Part shown: one piece after another, positions 48,567 to 63,200 of the stretch | How positions within the stretch are numbered: position 1 is the first letter of the stretch | How the letters are laid out: each line of letters begins with the position of its first letter | Source: Canna indica | Taxonomy: Eukaryota; Streptophyta; Magnoliopsida; Zingiberales; Cannaceae | NCBI GenBank assembly: GCA_034359265.1 | Contig: CP136898.1 | Location: 56,533,501-56,597,500, forward strand | DNA length: 64,000 nt | Direction: 5' to 3' | Notes under the pieces: model-generated | The model's input: the letters and a program-made list of their open reading frames with translations, nothing else | Told to the model about the DNA's origin: nothing | Databases searched by the model: none | Made by a program: the position numbers and the translations under genes

Positions 48567-49538
48567 AACATTCACTGTGATGGGAGAAGTTGTTAATCGA
48601 GTTATTTATGACAAACTAATGCAAAGAATTGCACGCTTTTTGGAATAGAATCTTCAACGAAGTCGACTGATTGAACTTCAGGGTATCGGCTAGAAACGCC
48701 CAGCAATCTGAGTCGCGAGCGACTCCAGAACATTCACTGTGATGGGAGAAGTTGTTAATCGAGTTATTTATGACAAACTAATGCAAAGAATTGCATGCTT
48801 TTTGGAATAGAATCTTCAACGAAGTCGACTGATTGAACTTCAGGGTATCGGCTAGAAACGCCCAGCAATATGAGTCCCGAGCGACTCCAGAACATTCACT
48901 GTGATGGGAGAAGTTGTTAATCGAGTTATATTTGATAGACTAATGCAAAGAATTGCACAATTTTTTTAATAGAATCTTGAACGAAGCCGACTGATTGAAC
49001 TTCGGGGTATCGGTTCGAAACGAACAGAAATCTTAGTCGCGAGCGACTCCAGAACATTCACTGTGATGGGAGAAGTTGTTAATCGAGTTATTTATGACAA
49101 ACTAATGCAAAGAATTGCACGCTTTTTGGAATAGAATCTTCAACGAAGTCGACTGATTGAACTTCAGGGTATCGGCTAGAAACGCCCAGCAATCTGAGTC
49201 CCGAGCGACTCCAGAACATTCACTGTGATGGGAGAAGTTGTTAATCTAGTTAGTTATGACAAACTAATGCAAAGAATTGCAAGCTTTTTGGAATAGAATC
49301 TTCAACGAAGCCGACAGATTGAACTTCAGGGTATCGGCTAGAAACGCCCAGCAATCTGAGTCCCGAGCGACTCCAGAACATTCACTGTGATGGGAGAAGT
49401 TGTTAATCGAGTTATTTATGACAAACTAATGCAAAGAATTGCACGCTTTTTGGAATAGAATCTTCAACGAAGTCGACTGATTGAACTTCAGGGTATCGGC
49501 TAGAAACGCCCAGCAATCTGAGTCGCGAGCGACTCCAG
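48567..49538 (+). repeat. B-B-E-B-C-B junction into the regular 33-mer
   Basis: Monomers 48567 B (GTCGCGAG), 48729 B (CATGC, GCAATATGAG), 48891 E (AAATCTTAGTCGC), 49053 B, 49215 C (GCCGACAGATTG) and 49377 B (GTCGCGAG). The E with CTTAGTCGC is repeated at 50349 and 55695 inside the 33-mer, so this junction already shares material with the next domain. Confidence 0.88.
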
Positions 49539-52500
49539 AACATTCACTGTGATGGGAGAAGTTGTTAATCGAGTTATATTTGATAGACTAATGCAAAGAA
49601 TTGCACAATTTTTTGAATAGAATCTTGAACGAAGCCGACTGATTGATCTTCGGGGTATCGGTTCGAAACGAACAGAAATCTGAGTCGCTAGCGACTCCAG
49701 AACATTCACTGTGATGGGAGAAGTTGTTAATCGAGTTATTTATGACAAACTAATGCAAAGAATTGCACGCTTTTTGGAATAGAATCTTCAACGAAGCCGA
49801 CTGATTGAACTTCTGGGTATCGGCTAGAAACGCCCAGCAATCTGAGTCTCGAGCGACTCCAGAACATTCACTGTGATGGGAGAAGTTGTTAATCTAGTTA
49901 GTTATGACAAACTAATGCGAAGAATTGCAAGCTTTTTGGAATAGAATCTTCAACGAAGCCGACTGATTGAACTTCAGGGTATCGGCTAGAAACGCCCAGC
50001 AATCTGAGTCCCGAGCGACTCCAGAACATTCACTGTGATGGGAGAAGTTGTTAATCGAGTTATTTATGACAAACTAATGCAAAGAATTGCACGCTTTTTG
50101 GAATAGAATCTTCAACGAAGTCGACTGATTGAACTTCAGGGTATCGGCTAGAAACGCCCAGCAATCTGAGTCGCGAGCGACTCCAGAACATTCACTGTGA
50201 TGGGAGAAGTTGTTAATCGAGTTATTTATGACAAACTAATGCAAAGAATTGCACGCTTTTTGGAATAGAATCTTCAACGAAGTCGACTGATTGAACTTCA
50301 GGGTATCGGCTAGAAACGCCCAGCAATCTGAGTCCCGAGCGACTCCAGAACATTCACTGTGATGGGAGAAGTTGTTAATCGAGTTATATTTGATAGACTA
50401 ATGCAAAGAATTGCACAATTTTTTTAATAGAATCTTGAACGAAGCCGACTGATTGAACTTCGGGGTATCGGTTCGAAACGAACAGAAATCTTAGTCGCGA
50501 GCGACTCCAGAACATTCACTGTGATGGGAGAAGTTGTTAATCGAGTTATTTATGACAAACTAATGCAAAGAATTGCACGCTTTTTGGAATAGAATCTTCA
50601 ACGAAGTCGACTGATTGAACTTCAGGGTATCGGCTAGAAACGCCCAGCAATCTGAGTCCCGAGCGACTCCAGAACATTCACTGTGATGGGAGAAGTTGTT
50701 AATCGAGGTATATTTGATAGACTAATGCAAAGAATTGCAAGCTTTTTGGAATAGAATCTTCAACGAAGCCGACTGATTGAACTTCAGGGTATCGGCTAGA
50801 AACGCCCAGCAATCTGAGTCCCGAGCGACTCCAGAACATTCACTGTGATGGGAGAAGTTGTTAATCGAGTTATTTATGACAAACTAATGCAAAGAATTGC
50901 ACGCTTTTTGGAATAGAATCTTCAACGAAGTCGACTGATTGAACTTCAGGGTATCGGCTAGAAACGCCCAGCAATCTGAGTCCCGAGCGACTCCAGAACA
51001 TTCACTGTGATGGGAGAAGTTGTTAATCGAGTTATATTTGATAGACTAATGCAAAGAATTGCACAATTTTTTGAATAGAATCTTGAACGAAGCCGACTGA
51101 TTGATCTTCGGGGTATCGGTTCGAAACGAACAGAAATCTGAGTCGCGAGCGACTCCAGAACATTCACTGTGATGGGAGAAGTTGTTAATCGAGTTATTTA
51201 TGACAAACTAATGCAAAGAATTGCACGCTTTTTGGAATAGAATCTTCAACGAAGCCGACTGATTGAACTTCTGGGTATCGGCTAGAAACGCCCAGCAATC
51301 TGAGTCCCGAGCGACTCCAGAACATTCACTGTGATGGGAGAAGTTGTTAATCTAGTTAGTTATGACAAACTAATGCAAAGAATTGCAAGCTTTTTGGAAT
51401 AGAATCTTCAACGAAGCCGACTGATTGAACTTCAGGGTATCGGCTAGAAACGCCCAGCAATCTGAGTCCCGAGCGACTCCAGAACATTCACTGTGATGGG
51501 AGAAGTTGTTAATCGAGTTAGTTATGACAAACTAATGCAAAGAATTGCACACTTTTTGGAATAGAATCTTCAACGAAGTCGACTGATTGAACTTCAGGGT
51601 ATCGGCTAGAAACGCCCAGCAATCTGAGTCGCGAGCGACTCCAGAACATTCACTGTGATGGGAGAAGTTGTTAATCGAGTTATTTATGACAAACTAATGC
51701 AAAGAATTGCACGCTTTTTGGAATAGAATCTTCAACGAAGTCGACTGATTGAACTTCACGGTATCGGCTAGAAACGCCCAGCAATCTGAGTCCCGAGCGA
51801 CTCCAGAACATTCACTGTGATGGGAGAAGTTGTTAATCGAGTTATATTTGATAGACTAATGCAAAGAATTGCACAATTTTTTGAATAGAATCTTGAACGA
51901 AGCCGACTGATTGATCTTCGGGGTATCGGTTCGAAACGAACAGAAATCTGAGTCGCGAGCGACTCCAGAACATTCACTGTGATGGGAGAAGTTGTTAATC
52001 GAGTTATTTATGACAAACTAATGCAAAGAATTGCACGCTTTTTGGAATAGAATCTTCAACGAAGCCGACTGATTGAACTTCTGGGTATCGGCTAGAAACG
52101 CCCAGCAATCTGAGTCCCGAGCGACTCCAGAACATTCACTGTGATGGGAGAAGTTGTTAATCTAGTTAGTTATGACAAACTAATGCAAAGAATTGCAAGC
52201 TTTTTGGAATAGAATCTTCAACGAAGCCGACTGATTGAACTTCAGGGTATCGGCTAGAAACGCCCAGCAATCTGAGTCCCGAGCGACTCCAGAACATTCA
52301 CTGTGATGGGAGAAGTTGTTAATCGAGTTATTTATGACAAACTAATGCAAAGAATTGCACACTTTTTGGAATAGAATCTTCAACGAAGTCGACTGATTGA
52401 ACTTCAGGGTATCGGCTAGAAACGCCCAGCAATCTGAGTCGCGAGCGACTCCAGAACATTCACTGTGATGGGAGAAGTTGTTAATCGAGTTATTTATGAC

Positions 52501-54884
52501 AAACTAATGCAAAGAATTGCACGCTTTTTGGAATAGAATCTTCAACGAAGTCGACTGATTGAACTTCACGGTATCGGCTAGAAACGCCCAGCAATCTGAG
52601 TCCCGAGCGACTCCAGAACATTCACTGTGATGGGAGAAGTTGTTAATCGAGTTATATTTGATAGACTAATGCAAAGAATTGCACAATTTTTTGAATAGAA
52701 TCTTGAACGAAGCCGACTGATTGATCTTCGGGGTATCGGTTCGAAACGAACAGAAATCTGAGTCGCGAGCGACTCCAGAACATTCACTGTGATGGGAGAA
52801 GTTGTTAATCGAGTTATTTATGACAAACTAATGCAAAGAATTGCACGCTTTTTGGAATAGAATCTTCAACGAAGCCGACTGATTGAACTTCTGGGTATCG
52901 GCTAGAAACGCCCAGCAATCTGAGTCCCGAGCGACTCCAGAACATTCACTGTGATGGGAGAAGTTGTTAATCTAGTTAGTTATGACAAACTAATGCAAAG
53001 AATTGCAAGCTTTTTGGAATAGAATCTTCAACGAAGCCGACAGATTGAACTTCAGGGTATCGGCTAGAAACGCCCAGCAATCTGAGTCCCGAGCGACTCC
53101 AGAACATTCACTGTGATGGGAGAAGTTGTTAATCGAGTTATTTATGACAAACTAATGCAAAGAATTGCACGCTTTTTGGAATAGAATCTTCAACGAAGTC
53201 GACTGATTGAACTTCAGGGTATCGGCTAGAAACGCCCAGCAATCTGAGTCGCGAGCGACTCCAGAACATTCACTGTGATGGGAGAAGTTGTTAATCGAGT
53301 TATATTTGATAGACTAATGCAAAGAATTGCACAATTTTTTGAATAGAATCTTGAACGAAGCCGACTGATTGATCTTCGGGGTATCGGTTCGAAACGAACA
53401 GAAATCTGAGTCGCGAGCGACTCCAGAACATTCACTGTGATGGGAGAAGTTGTTAATCGAGTTATTTATGACAAACTAATGCAAAGAATTGCACGCTTTT
53501 TGGAATAGAATCTTCAACGAAGCCGACTGATTGAACTTCTGGGTATCGGCTAGAAACGCCCAGCAATCTGAGTCCCGAGCGACTCCAGAACATTCACTGT
53601 GATGGGAGAAGTTGTTAATCTAGTTAGTTATGACAAACTAATGCAAAGAATTGCAAGCTTTTTGGAATAGAATCTTCAACGAAGCCGACTGATTGAACTT
53701 CAGGGTATCGGCTAGAAACGCCCAGCAATCTGAGTCCCGAGCGACTCCAGAACATTCACTGTGATGGGAGAAGTTGTTAATCGAGTTATTTATGACAAAC
53801 TAATGCAAAGAATTGCACGCTTTTTGGAATAGAATCTTCAACGAAGTCGACTGATTGAACTTCAGGGTATCGGCTAGAAACGCCCAGCAATCTGAGTCGC
53901 GAGCGACTCCAGAACATTCACTGTGATGGGAGAAGTTGTTAATCGAGTTATATTTGATAGACTAATGCAAAGAATTGCACAATTTTTTGAATAGAATCTT
54001 GAACGAAGCCGACTGATTGATCTTCGGGGTATCGGTTCGAAACGAACAAAAATCTGAGTCGCGAGCGACTCCAGAACATTCACTGTGATGGGAGAAGTTG
54101 TTAATCGAGTTATTTATGACAAACTAATGCAAAGAATTGCATGCTTTTTGGAATAGAATCTTCAACGAAGCCGACTGATTGAACTTCAGGGTATCGGCTA
54201 GAAACGCCCAGCAATCTGAGTCCCGAGCGACTCCAGAACATTCACTGTGATGGGAGAAGTTGTTAATCGAGTTATATTTGATAGACTAATGCAAAGAATT
54301 GCACAATTTTTCGAATAGAATCTTGAACGAAGCCGACTGATTGAACTTCGGGGTATCGGTTCGAAACGAACAGAAATCTGAGTCGCGAGCGACTCCAGAA
54401 CATTCACTGTGATGGGAGAAGTTGTTAATCGAGTTATTTATGACAAACTAATGCAAAGAATTGCACGCTTTTTGGAATAGAATCTTCAACGAAGCCGACT
54501 GATTGAACTTCTGGGTATCGGCTAGAAACGCCCAGCAATCTGAGTCCCGAGCGACTCCAGAACATTCACTGTGATGGGAGAAGTTGTTAATCTAGTTAGT
54601 TATGACAAACTAATGCAAAGAATTGCAAGATTTTTGGAATAGAATCTTCAACGAAGCCGACTGATTGAACTTCAGGGTATCGGCTAGAAACGCCCAGCAA
54701 TCTGAGTCCCGAGCGACTCCAGAACATTCACTGTGATGGGAGAAGTTGTTAATCGAGTTATTTATGACAAACTAATGCAAAGAATTGCACGCTTTTTGGA
54801 ATAGAATCTTCAACGAAGTCGACTGATTGAACTTCAGGGTATCGGCTAGAAACGCCCAGCAATCTGAGTCGCGAGCGACTCCAG
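49539..54884 (+). repeat. 33-monomer higher-order repeat, copy 1 (5346 bp)
   Basis: All 33 monomers are 162 bp. Substructure: nonamer (Af B C B B E B A/C-chimera B), two pentamers (Af B C B B), two tetramers (Af B C B), one dimer (Af B) and one tetramer (A B C B). Markers shared with copy 2 at exactly 5346 bp: GTCGCTAGCGAC (49684), GAGTCTCGAG (49844), CTTAGTCGC (50490), CTTCACGG (two), GCCGACAGATTG (53036) and ACAAAAATCTG (54046). Differences seen: 49919, 50983 and 54630. Confidence 0.95.
50673..50834 (+). repeat. A/C chimeric monomer (also 56019-56180)
   Basis: Left side A-like (AATCGAGGTATATTTGATAG), right side C/B-like (GCAAGCTTTTTGG, CTTCAACGAAG, GGCTAGAAACGCC, GTCCCGAG). The switch again falls in the conserved CTAATGCAAAGAATTGCA core. 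Present once in each copy of the 33-mer. Confidence 0.9.
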
Positions 54885-57800
54885 AACATTCACTGTGATG
54901 GGAGAAGTTGTTAATCGAGTTATATTTGATAGACTAATGCAAAGAATTGCACAATTTTTTGAATAGAATCTTGAACGAAGCCGACTGATTGATCTTCGGG
55001 GTATCGGTTCGAAACGAACAGAAATCTGAGTCGCTAGCGACTCCAGAACATTCACTGTGATGGGAGAAGTTGTTAATCGAGTTATTTATGACAAACTAAT
55101 GCAAAGAATTGCACGCTTTTTGGAATAGAATCTTCAACGAAGCCGACTGATTGAACTTCTGGGTATCGGCTAGAAACGCCCAGCAATCTGAGTCTCGAGC
55201 GACTCCAGAACATTCACTGTGATGGGAGAAGTTGTTAATCTAGTTAGTTATGACAAACTAATGCAAAGAATTGCAAGCTTTTTGGAATAGAATCTTCAAC
55301 GAAGCCGACTGATTGAACTTCAGGGTATCGGCTAGAAACGCCCAGCAATCTGAGTCCCGAGCGACTCCAGAACATTCACTGTGATGGGAGAAGTTGTTAA
55401 TCGAGTTATTTATGACAAACTAATGCAAAGAATTGCACGCTTTTTGGAATAGAATCTTCAACGAAGTCGACTGATTGAACTTCAGGGTATCGGCTAGAAA
55501 CGCCCAGCAATCTGAGTCGCGAGCGACTCCAGAACATTCACTGTGATGGGAGAAGTTGTTAATCGAGTTATTTATGACAAACTAATGCAAAGAATTGCAC
55601 GCTTTTTGGAATAGAATCTTCAACGAAGTCGACTGATTGAACTTCAGGGTATCGGCTAGAAACGCCCAGCAATCTGAGTCCCGAGCGACTCCAGAACATT
55701 CACTGTGATGGGAGAAGTTGTTAATCGAGTTATATTTGATAGACTAATGCAAAGAATTGCACAATTTTTTTAATAGAATCTTGAACGAAGCCGACTGATT
55801 GAACTTCGGGGTATCGGTTCGAAACGAACAGAAATCTTAGTCGCGAGCGACTCCAGAACATTCACTGTGATGGGAGAAGTTGTTAATCGAGTTATTTATG
55901 ACAAACTAATGCAAAGAATTGCACGCTTTTTGGAATAGAATCTTCAACGAAGTCGACTGATTGAACTTCAGGGTATCGGCTAGAAACGCCCAGCAATCTG
56001 AGTCCCGAGCGACTCCAGAACATTCACTGTGATGGGAGAAGTTGTTAATCGAGGTATATTTGATAGACTAATGCAAAGAATTGCAAGCTTTTTGGAATAG
56101 AATCTTCAACGAAGCCGACTGATTGAACTTCAGGGTATCGGCTAGAAACGCCCAGCAATCTGAGTCCCGAGCGACTCCAGAACATTCACTGTGATGGGAG
56201 AAGTTGTTAATCGAGTTATTTATGACAAACTAATGCAAAGAATTGCACGCTTTTTGGAATAGAATCTTCAACGAAGTCGACTGATTGAACTTCAGGGTAT
56301 CGGCTAGAAACGCCCAGCAATCTGAGTCGCGAGCGACTCCAGAACATTCACTGTGATGGGAGAAGTTGTTAATCGAGTTATATTTGATAGACTAATGCAA
56401 AGAATTGCACAATTTTTTGAATAGAATCTTGAACGAAGCCGACTGATTGATCTTCGGGGTATCGGTTCGAAACGAACAGAAATCTGAGTCGCGAGCGACT
56501 CCAGAACATTCACTGTGATGGGAGAAGTTGTTAATCGAGTTATTTATGACAAACTAATGCAAAGAATTGCACGCTTTTTGGAATAGAATCTTCAACGAAG
56601 CCGACTGATTGAACTTCTGGGTATCGGCTAGAAACGCCCAGCAATCTGAGTCCCGAGCGACTCCAGAACATTCACTGTGATGGGAGAAGTTGTTAATCTA
56701 GTTAGTTATGACAAACTAATGCAAAGAATTGCAAGCTTTTTGGAATAGAATCTTCAACGAAGCCGACTGATTGAACTTCAGGGTATCGGCTAGAAACGCC
56801 CAGCAATCTGAGTCCCGAGCGACTCCAGAACATTCACTGTGATGGGAGAAGTTGTTAATCGAGTTAGTTATGACAAACTAATGCAAAGAATTGCACACTT
56901 TTTGGAATAGAATCTTCAACGAAGTCGACTGATTGAACTTCAGGGTATCGGCTAGAAACGCCCAGCAATCTGAGTCGCGAGCGACTCCAGAACATTCACT
57001 GTGATGGGAGAAGTTGTTAATCGAGTTATTTATGACAAACTAATGCAAAGAATTGCACGCTTTTTGGAATAGAATCTTCAACGAAGTCGACTGATTGAAC
57101 TTCACGGTATCGGCTAGAAACGCCCAGCAATCTGAGTCCCGAGCGACTCCAGAACATTCACTGTGATGGGAGAAGTTGTTAATCGAGTTATATTTGATAG
57201 ACTAATGCAAAGAATTGCACAATTTTTTGAATAGAATCTTGAACGAAGCCGACTGATTGATCTTCGGGGTATCGGTTCGAAACGAACAGAAATCTGAGTC
57301 GCGAGCGACTCCAGAACATTCACTGTGATGGGAGAAGTTGTTAATCGAGTTATTTATGACAAACTAATGCAAAGAATTGCACGCTTTTTGGAATAGAATC
57401 TTCAACGAAGCCGACTGATTGAACTTCTGGGTATCGGCTAGAAACGCCCAGCAATCTGAGTCCCGAGCGACTCCAGAACATTCACTGTGATGGGAGAAGT
57501 TGTTAATCTAGTTAGTTATGACAAACTAATGCAAAGAATTGCAAGCTTTTTGGAATAGAATCTTCAACGAAGCCGACTGATTGAACTTCAGGGTATCGGC
57601 TAGAAACGCCCAGCAATCTGAGTCCCGAGCGACTCCAGAACATTCACTGTGATGGGAGAAGTTGTTAATCGAGTTATTTATGACAAACTAATGCAAAGAA
57701 TTGCACACTTTTTGGAATAGAATCTTCAACGAAGTCGACTGATTGAACTTCAGGGTATCGGCTAGAAACGCCCAGCAATCTGAGTCGCGAGCGACTCCAG

Positions 57801-60230
57801 AACATTCACTGTGATGGGAGAAGTTGTTAATCGAGTTATTTATGACAAACTAATGCAAAGAATTGCACGCTTTTTGGAATAGAATCTTCAACGAAGTCGA
57901 CTGATTGAACTTCACGGTATCGGCTAGAAACGCCCAGCAATCTGAGTCCCGAGCGACTCCAGAACATTCACTGTGATGGGAGAAGTTGTTAATCGAGTTA
58001 TATTTGATAGACTAATGCAAAGAATTGCACAATTTTTTGAATAGAATCTTGAACGAAGCCGACTGATTGATCTTCGGGGTATCGGTTCGAAACGAACAGA
58101 AATCTGAGTCGCGAGCGACTCCAGAACATTCACTGTGATGGGAGAAGTTGTTAATCGAGTTATTTATGACAAACTAATGCAAAGAATTGCACGCTTTTTG
58201 GAATAGAATCTTCAACGAAGCCGACTGATTGAACTTCTGGGTATCGGCTAGAAACGCCCAGCAATCTGAGTCCCGAGCGACTCCAGAACATTCACTGTGA
58301 TGGGAGAAGTTGTTAATCTAGTTAGTTATGACAAACTAATGCAAAGAATTGCAAGCTTTTTGGAATAGAATCTTCAACGAAGCCGACAGATTGAACTTCA
58401 GGGTATCGGCTAGAAACGCCCAGCAATCTGAGTCCCGAGCGACTCCAGAACATTCACTGTGATGGGAGAAGTTGTTAATCGAGTTATTTATGACAAACTA
58501 ATGCAAAGAATTGCACGCTTTTTGGAATAGAATCTTCAACGAAGTCGACTGATTGAACTTCAGGGTATCGGCTAGAAACGCCCAGCAATCTGAGTCGCGA
58601 GCGACTCCAGAACATTCACTGTGATGGGAGAAGTTGTTAATCGAGTTATATTTGATAGACTAATGCAAAGAATTGCACAATTTTTTGAATAGAATCTTGA
58701 ACGAAGCCGACTGATTGATCTTCGGGGTATCGGTTCGAAACGAACAGAAATCTGAGTCGCGAGCGACTCCAGAACATTCACTGTGATGGGAGAAGTTGTT
58801 AATCGAGTTATTTATGACAAACTAATGCAAAGAATTGCACGCTTTTTGGAATAGAATCTTCAACGAAGCCGACTGATTGAACTTCTGGGTATCGGCTAGA
58901 AACGCCCAGCAATCTGAGTCCCGAGCGACTCCAGAACATTCACTGTGATGGGAGAAGTTGTTAATCTAGTTAGTTATGACAAACTAATGCAAAGAATTGC
59001 AAGCTTTTTGGAATAGAATCTTCAACGAAGCCGACTGATTGAACTTCAGGGTATCGGCTAGAAACGCCCAGCAATCTGAGTCCCGAGCGACTCCAGAACA
59101 TTCACTGTGATGGGAGAAGTTGTTAATCGAGTTATTTATGACAAACTAATGCAAAGAATTGCACGCTTTTTGGAATAGAATCTTCAACGAAGTCGACTGA
59201 TTGAACTTCAGGGTATCGGCTAGAAACGCCCAGCAATCTGAGTCGCGAGCGACTCCAGAACATTCACTGTGATGGGAGAAGTTGTTAATCGAGTTATATT
59301 TGATAGACTAATGCAAAGAATTGCACAATTTTTTGAATAGAATCTTGAACGAAGCCGACTGATTGATCTTCGGGGTATCGGTTCGAAACGAACAAAAATC
59401 TGAGTCGCGAGCGACTCCAGAACATTCACTGTGATGGGAGAAGTTGTTAATCGAGTTATTTATGACAAACTAATGCAAAGAATTGCATGCTTTTTGGAAT
59501 AGAATCTTCAACGAAGCCGACTGATTGAACTTCAGGGTATCGGCTAGAAACGCCCAGCAATCTGAGTCCCGAGCGACTCCAGAACATTCACTGTGATGGG
59601 AGAAGTTGTTAATCGAGTTATATTTGATAGACTAATGCAAAGAATTGCACAATTTTTCGAATAGAATCTTGAACGAAGCCGACTGATTGAACTTCGGGGT
59701 ATCGGTTCGAAACGAACAGAAATCTGAGTCGCGAGCGACTCCAGAACATTCACTGTGATGGGAGAAGTTGTTAATCGAGTTATTTATGACAAACTAATGC
59801 AAAGAATTGCACGCTTTTTGGAATAGAATCTTCAACGAAGCCGACTGATTGAACTTCTGGGTATCGGCTAGAAACGCCCAGCAATCTGAGTCCCGAGCGA
59901 CTCCAGAACATTCACTGTGATGGGAGAAGTTGTTAATCTAGTTAGTTATGACAAACTAATGCAAAGAATTGCAAGCTTTTTGGAATAGAATCTTCAACGA
60001 AGCCGACTGATTGAACTTCAGGGTATCGGCTAGAAACGCCCAGCAATCTGAGTCCCGAGCGACTCCAGAACATTCACTGTGATGGGAGAAGTTGTTAATC
60101 GAGTTATTTATGACAAACTAATGCAAAGAATTGCACGCTTTTTGGAATAGAATCTTCAACGAAGTCGACTGATTGAACTTCAGGGTATCGGCTAGAAACG
60201 CCCAGCAATCTGAGTCGCGAGCGACTCCAG
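54885..60230 (+). repeat. 33-monomer higher-order repeat, copy 2 (5346 bp)
   Basis: Same monomer order as the preceding 5346 bp. By eye I found only three single-base differences: G/A at 49919/55265, C/G at 50983/56329 and A/C at 54630/59976. A duplication this long with so few changes points to a very recent event, or to an assembly artefact. Homology at this offset starts near 49.2 kb and fades after about 60.4 kb. Confidence 0.94.
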
Positions 60231-63200
60231 AACATTCACTGTGATGGGAGAAGTTGTTAATCGAGTTATATTTGATAGACTAATGCAAAGAATTGCACAA
60301 TTTTTTGAATAGAATCTTGAACGAAGCCGACTGATTGATCTTCGGGGTATCGGTTCGAAACGAACAGAAATCTGAGTCGCGAGCGACTCCAGAACATTCA
60401 CTGTGATGAGAGAAGTTGTTAATCGAGTTATTTATGACAAACTAATGCAAAGAATTGCACGCTTTTTGGAATAGAATCTTCAACGAAGCCGACTGATTGA
60501 ACTTCTGGGTATCGGCTAGAAACGCCCAGCAATCTGAGTCCCGAGCGACTCCAGAACATTCACTGTGATGGGAGAAGTTGTTAATCTAGTTAGTTATGAC
60601 AAACTAATGCAAAGAATTGCAAGCTTTTTGGAATAGAATCTTCAACGAAGCCGACTGATTGAACTTCAGGGTATCGGCTAGAAACGCCCAGCAATCTGAG
60701 TCCCGAGCGACTCCAGAACATTCACTGTGATGGGAGAAGTTGTTAATCGAGTTATTTATGACAAACTAATGCAAAGAATTGCACGCTTTTTGGAATAGAA
60801 TCTTCAACGAAGTCGACTGATTGAACTTCAGGGTATCGGCTAGAAACGCCCAGCAATCTGAGTCGCGAGCGACTCCAGAACATTCACTGTGATGGGAGAA
60901 GTTGTTAATCGAGTTATATTTGATAGACTAATGCAAAGAATTGCACAATTTTTTGAATAGAATCTTGAACGAAGCCGACTGATTGATCTTCGGGGTATCG
61001 GTTCGAAACGAACAGAAATCTGAGTCGCGAGCGACTCCAGAACATTCACTGTGATGAGAGAAGTTGTTAATCGAGTTATTTATGACAAACTAATGCAAAG
61101 AATTGCACGCTTTTTGGAATAGAATCTTCAACGAAGCCGACTGATTGAACTTCTGGGTATCGGCTAGAAACGCCCAGCAATCTGAGTCCCGAGCGACTCC
61201 AGAACATTCACTGTGATGGGAGAAGTTGTTAATCTAGTTAGTTATGACAAACTAATGCAAAGAATTGCAAGCTTTTTGGAATAGAATCTTCAACGAAGCC
61301 GACTGATTGAACTTCAGGGTATCGGCTAGAAACGCCCAGCAATCTGAGTCCCGAGCGACTCCAGAACATTCACTGTGATGGGAGAAGTTGTTAATCGAGT
61401 TATTTATGACAAACTAATGCAAAGAATTGCACGCTTTTTGGAATAGAATCTTCAACGAAGTCGACTGATTGAACTTCAGGGTATCGGCTAGAAACGCCCA
61501 GCAATCTGAGTCGCGAGCGACTCCAGAACATTCACTGTGATGGGAGAAGTTGTTAATCGAGTTATTTATGACAAACTAATGCAAAGAATTGCACGCTTTT
61601 TGGAATAGAATCTTCAACGAAGTCGACTGATTGAACTTCAGGGTATCGGCTAGAAACGCCCAGCAATCTGAGTCCCGAGCGACTCCAGAACATTCACTGT
61701 GATGGGAGAAGTTGTTAATCGAGTTATATTTGATAGACTAATGCAAAGAATTGCACAATTTTTTGAATAGAATCTTGAACGAAGCCGACTGATTGATCTT
61801 CGGGGTATCGGTTCGAAACGAACAGAAATCTGAGTCGCGAGCGACTCCAGAACATTCACTGTGATGGGAGAAGTTGTTAATCGAGTTATTTATGACAAAC
61901 TAATGCAAAGAATTGCACGCTTTTTGGAATAGAATCTTCAACGAAGCCGACTGATTGAACTTCTGGGTATCGGCTAGAAACACCCAGCAATCTGAGTCCC
62001 GAGCGACTCCAGAACATTCACTGTGATGGGAGAAGTTGTTAATCTAGTTAGTTATGACAAACTAATGCAAAGAATTGCAAGCTTTTTGGAATAGAATCTT
62101 CAACGAAGCCGACAGATTGAACTTCAGGGTATCGGCTAGAAACGCCCAGCAATCTGAGTCCCGAGCGACTCCAGAACATTCACTGTGATGGGAGAAGTTG
62201 TTAATCGAGTTATTTATGACAAACTAATGCAAAGAATTGCACGCTTTTTGGAATAGAATCTTCAACGAAGTCGACTGATTGAACTTCAGGGTATCGGCTA
62301 GAAACGCCCAGCAATCTGAGTCGCGAGCGACTCCAGAACATTCACTGTGATGGGAGAAGTTGTTAATCGAGTTATATTTGATAGACTAATGCAAAGAATT
62401 GCACAATTTTTTGAATAGAATCTTGAACGAAGCCGACTGATTGATCTTCGGGGTATCGGTTCGAAACGAACAGAAATCTGAGTCGCGAGCGACTCCAGAA
62501 CATTCACTGTGATGAGAGAAGTTGTTAATCGAGTTATTTATGACAAACTAATGCAAAGAATTGCACGCTTTTTGGAATAGAATCTTCAACGAAGCCGACT
62601 GATTGAACTTCTGGGTATCGGCTAGAAACGCCCAGCAATCTGAGTCCCGAGCGACTCCAGAACATTCACTGTGATGGGAGAAGTTGTTAATCTAGTTAGT
62701 TATGACAAACTAATGCAAAGAATTGCAAGCTTTTTGGAATAGAATCTTCAACGAAGCCGACTGATTGAACTTCAGGGTATCGGCTAGAAACGCCCAGCAA
62801 TCTGAGTCCCGAGCGACTCCAGAACATTCACTGTGATGGGAGAAGTTGTTAATCGAGTTATTTATGACAAACTAATGCAAAGAATTGCACGCTTTTTGGA
62901 ATAGAATCTTCAACGAAGTCGACTGATTGAACTTCAGGGTATCGGCTAGAAACGCCCAGCAATCTGAGTCGCGAGCGACTCCAGAACATTCACTGTGATG
63001 GGAGAAGTTGTTAATCGAGTTATTTATGACAAACTAATGCAAAGAATTGCACACTTTTTGGAATAGAATCTTCAACGAAGTCGACTGATTGAACTTCAGG
63101 GTATCGGCTAGAAACGCCCAGCAATTTGAGTCGCGAGCGACTCCAGAACATTCACTGTGATGGGAGAAGTTGTTAATCGAGTTATATTTGATAGACTAAT

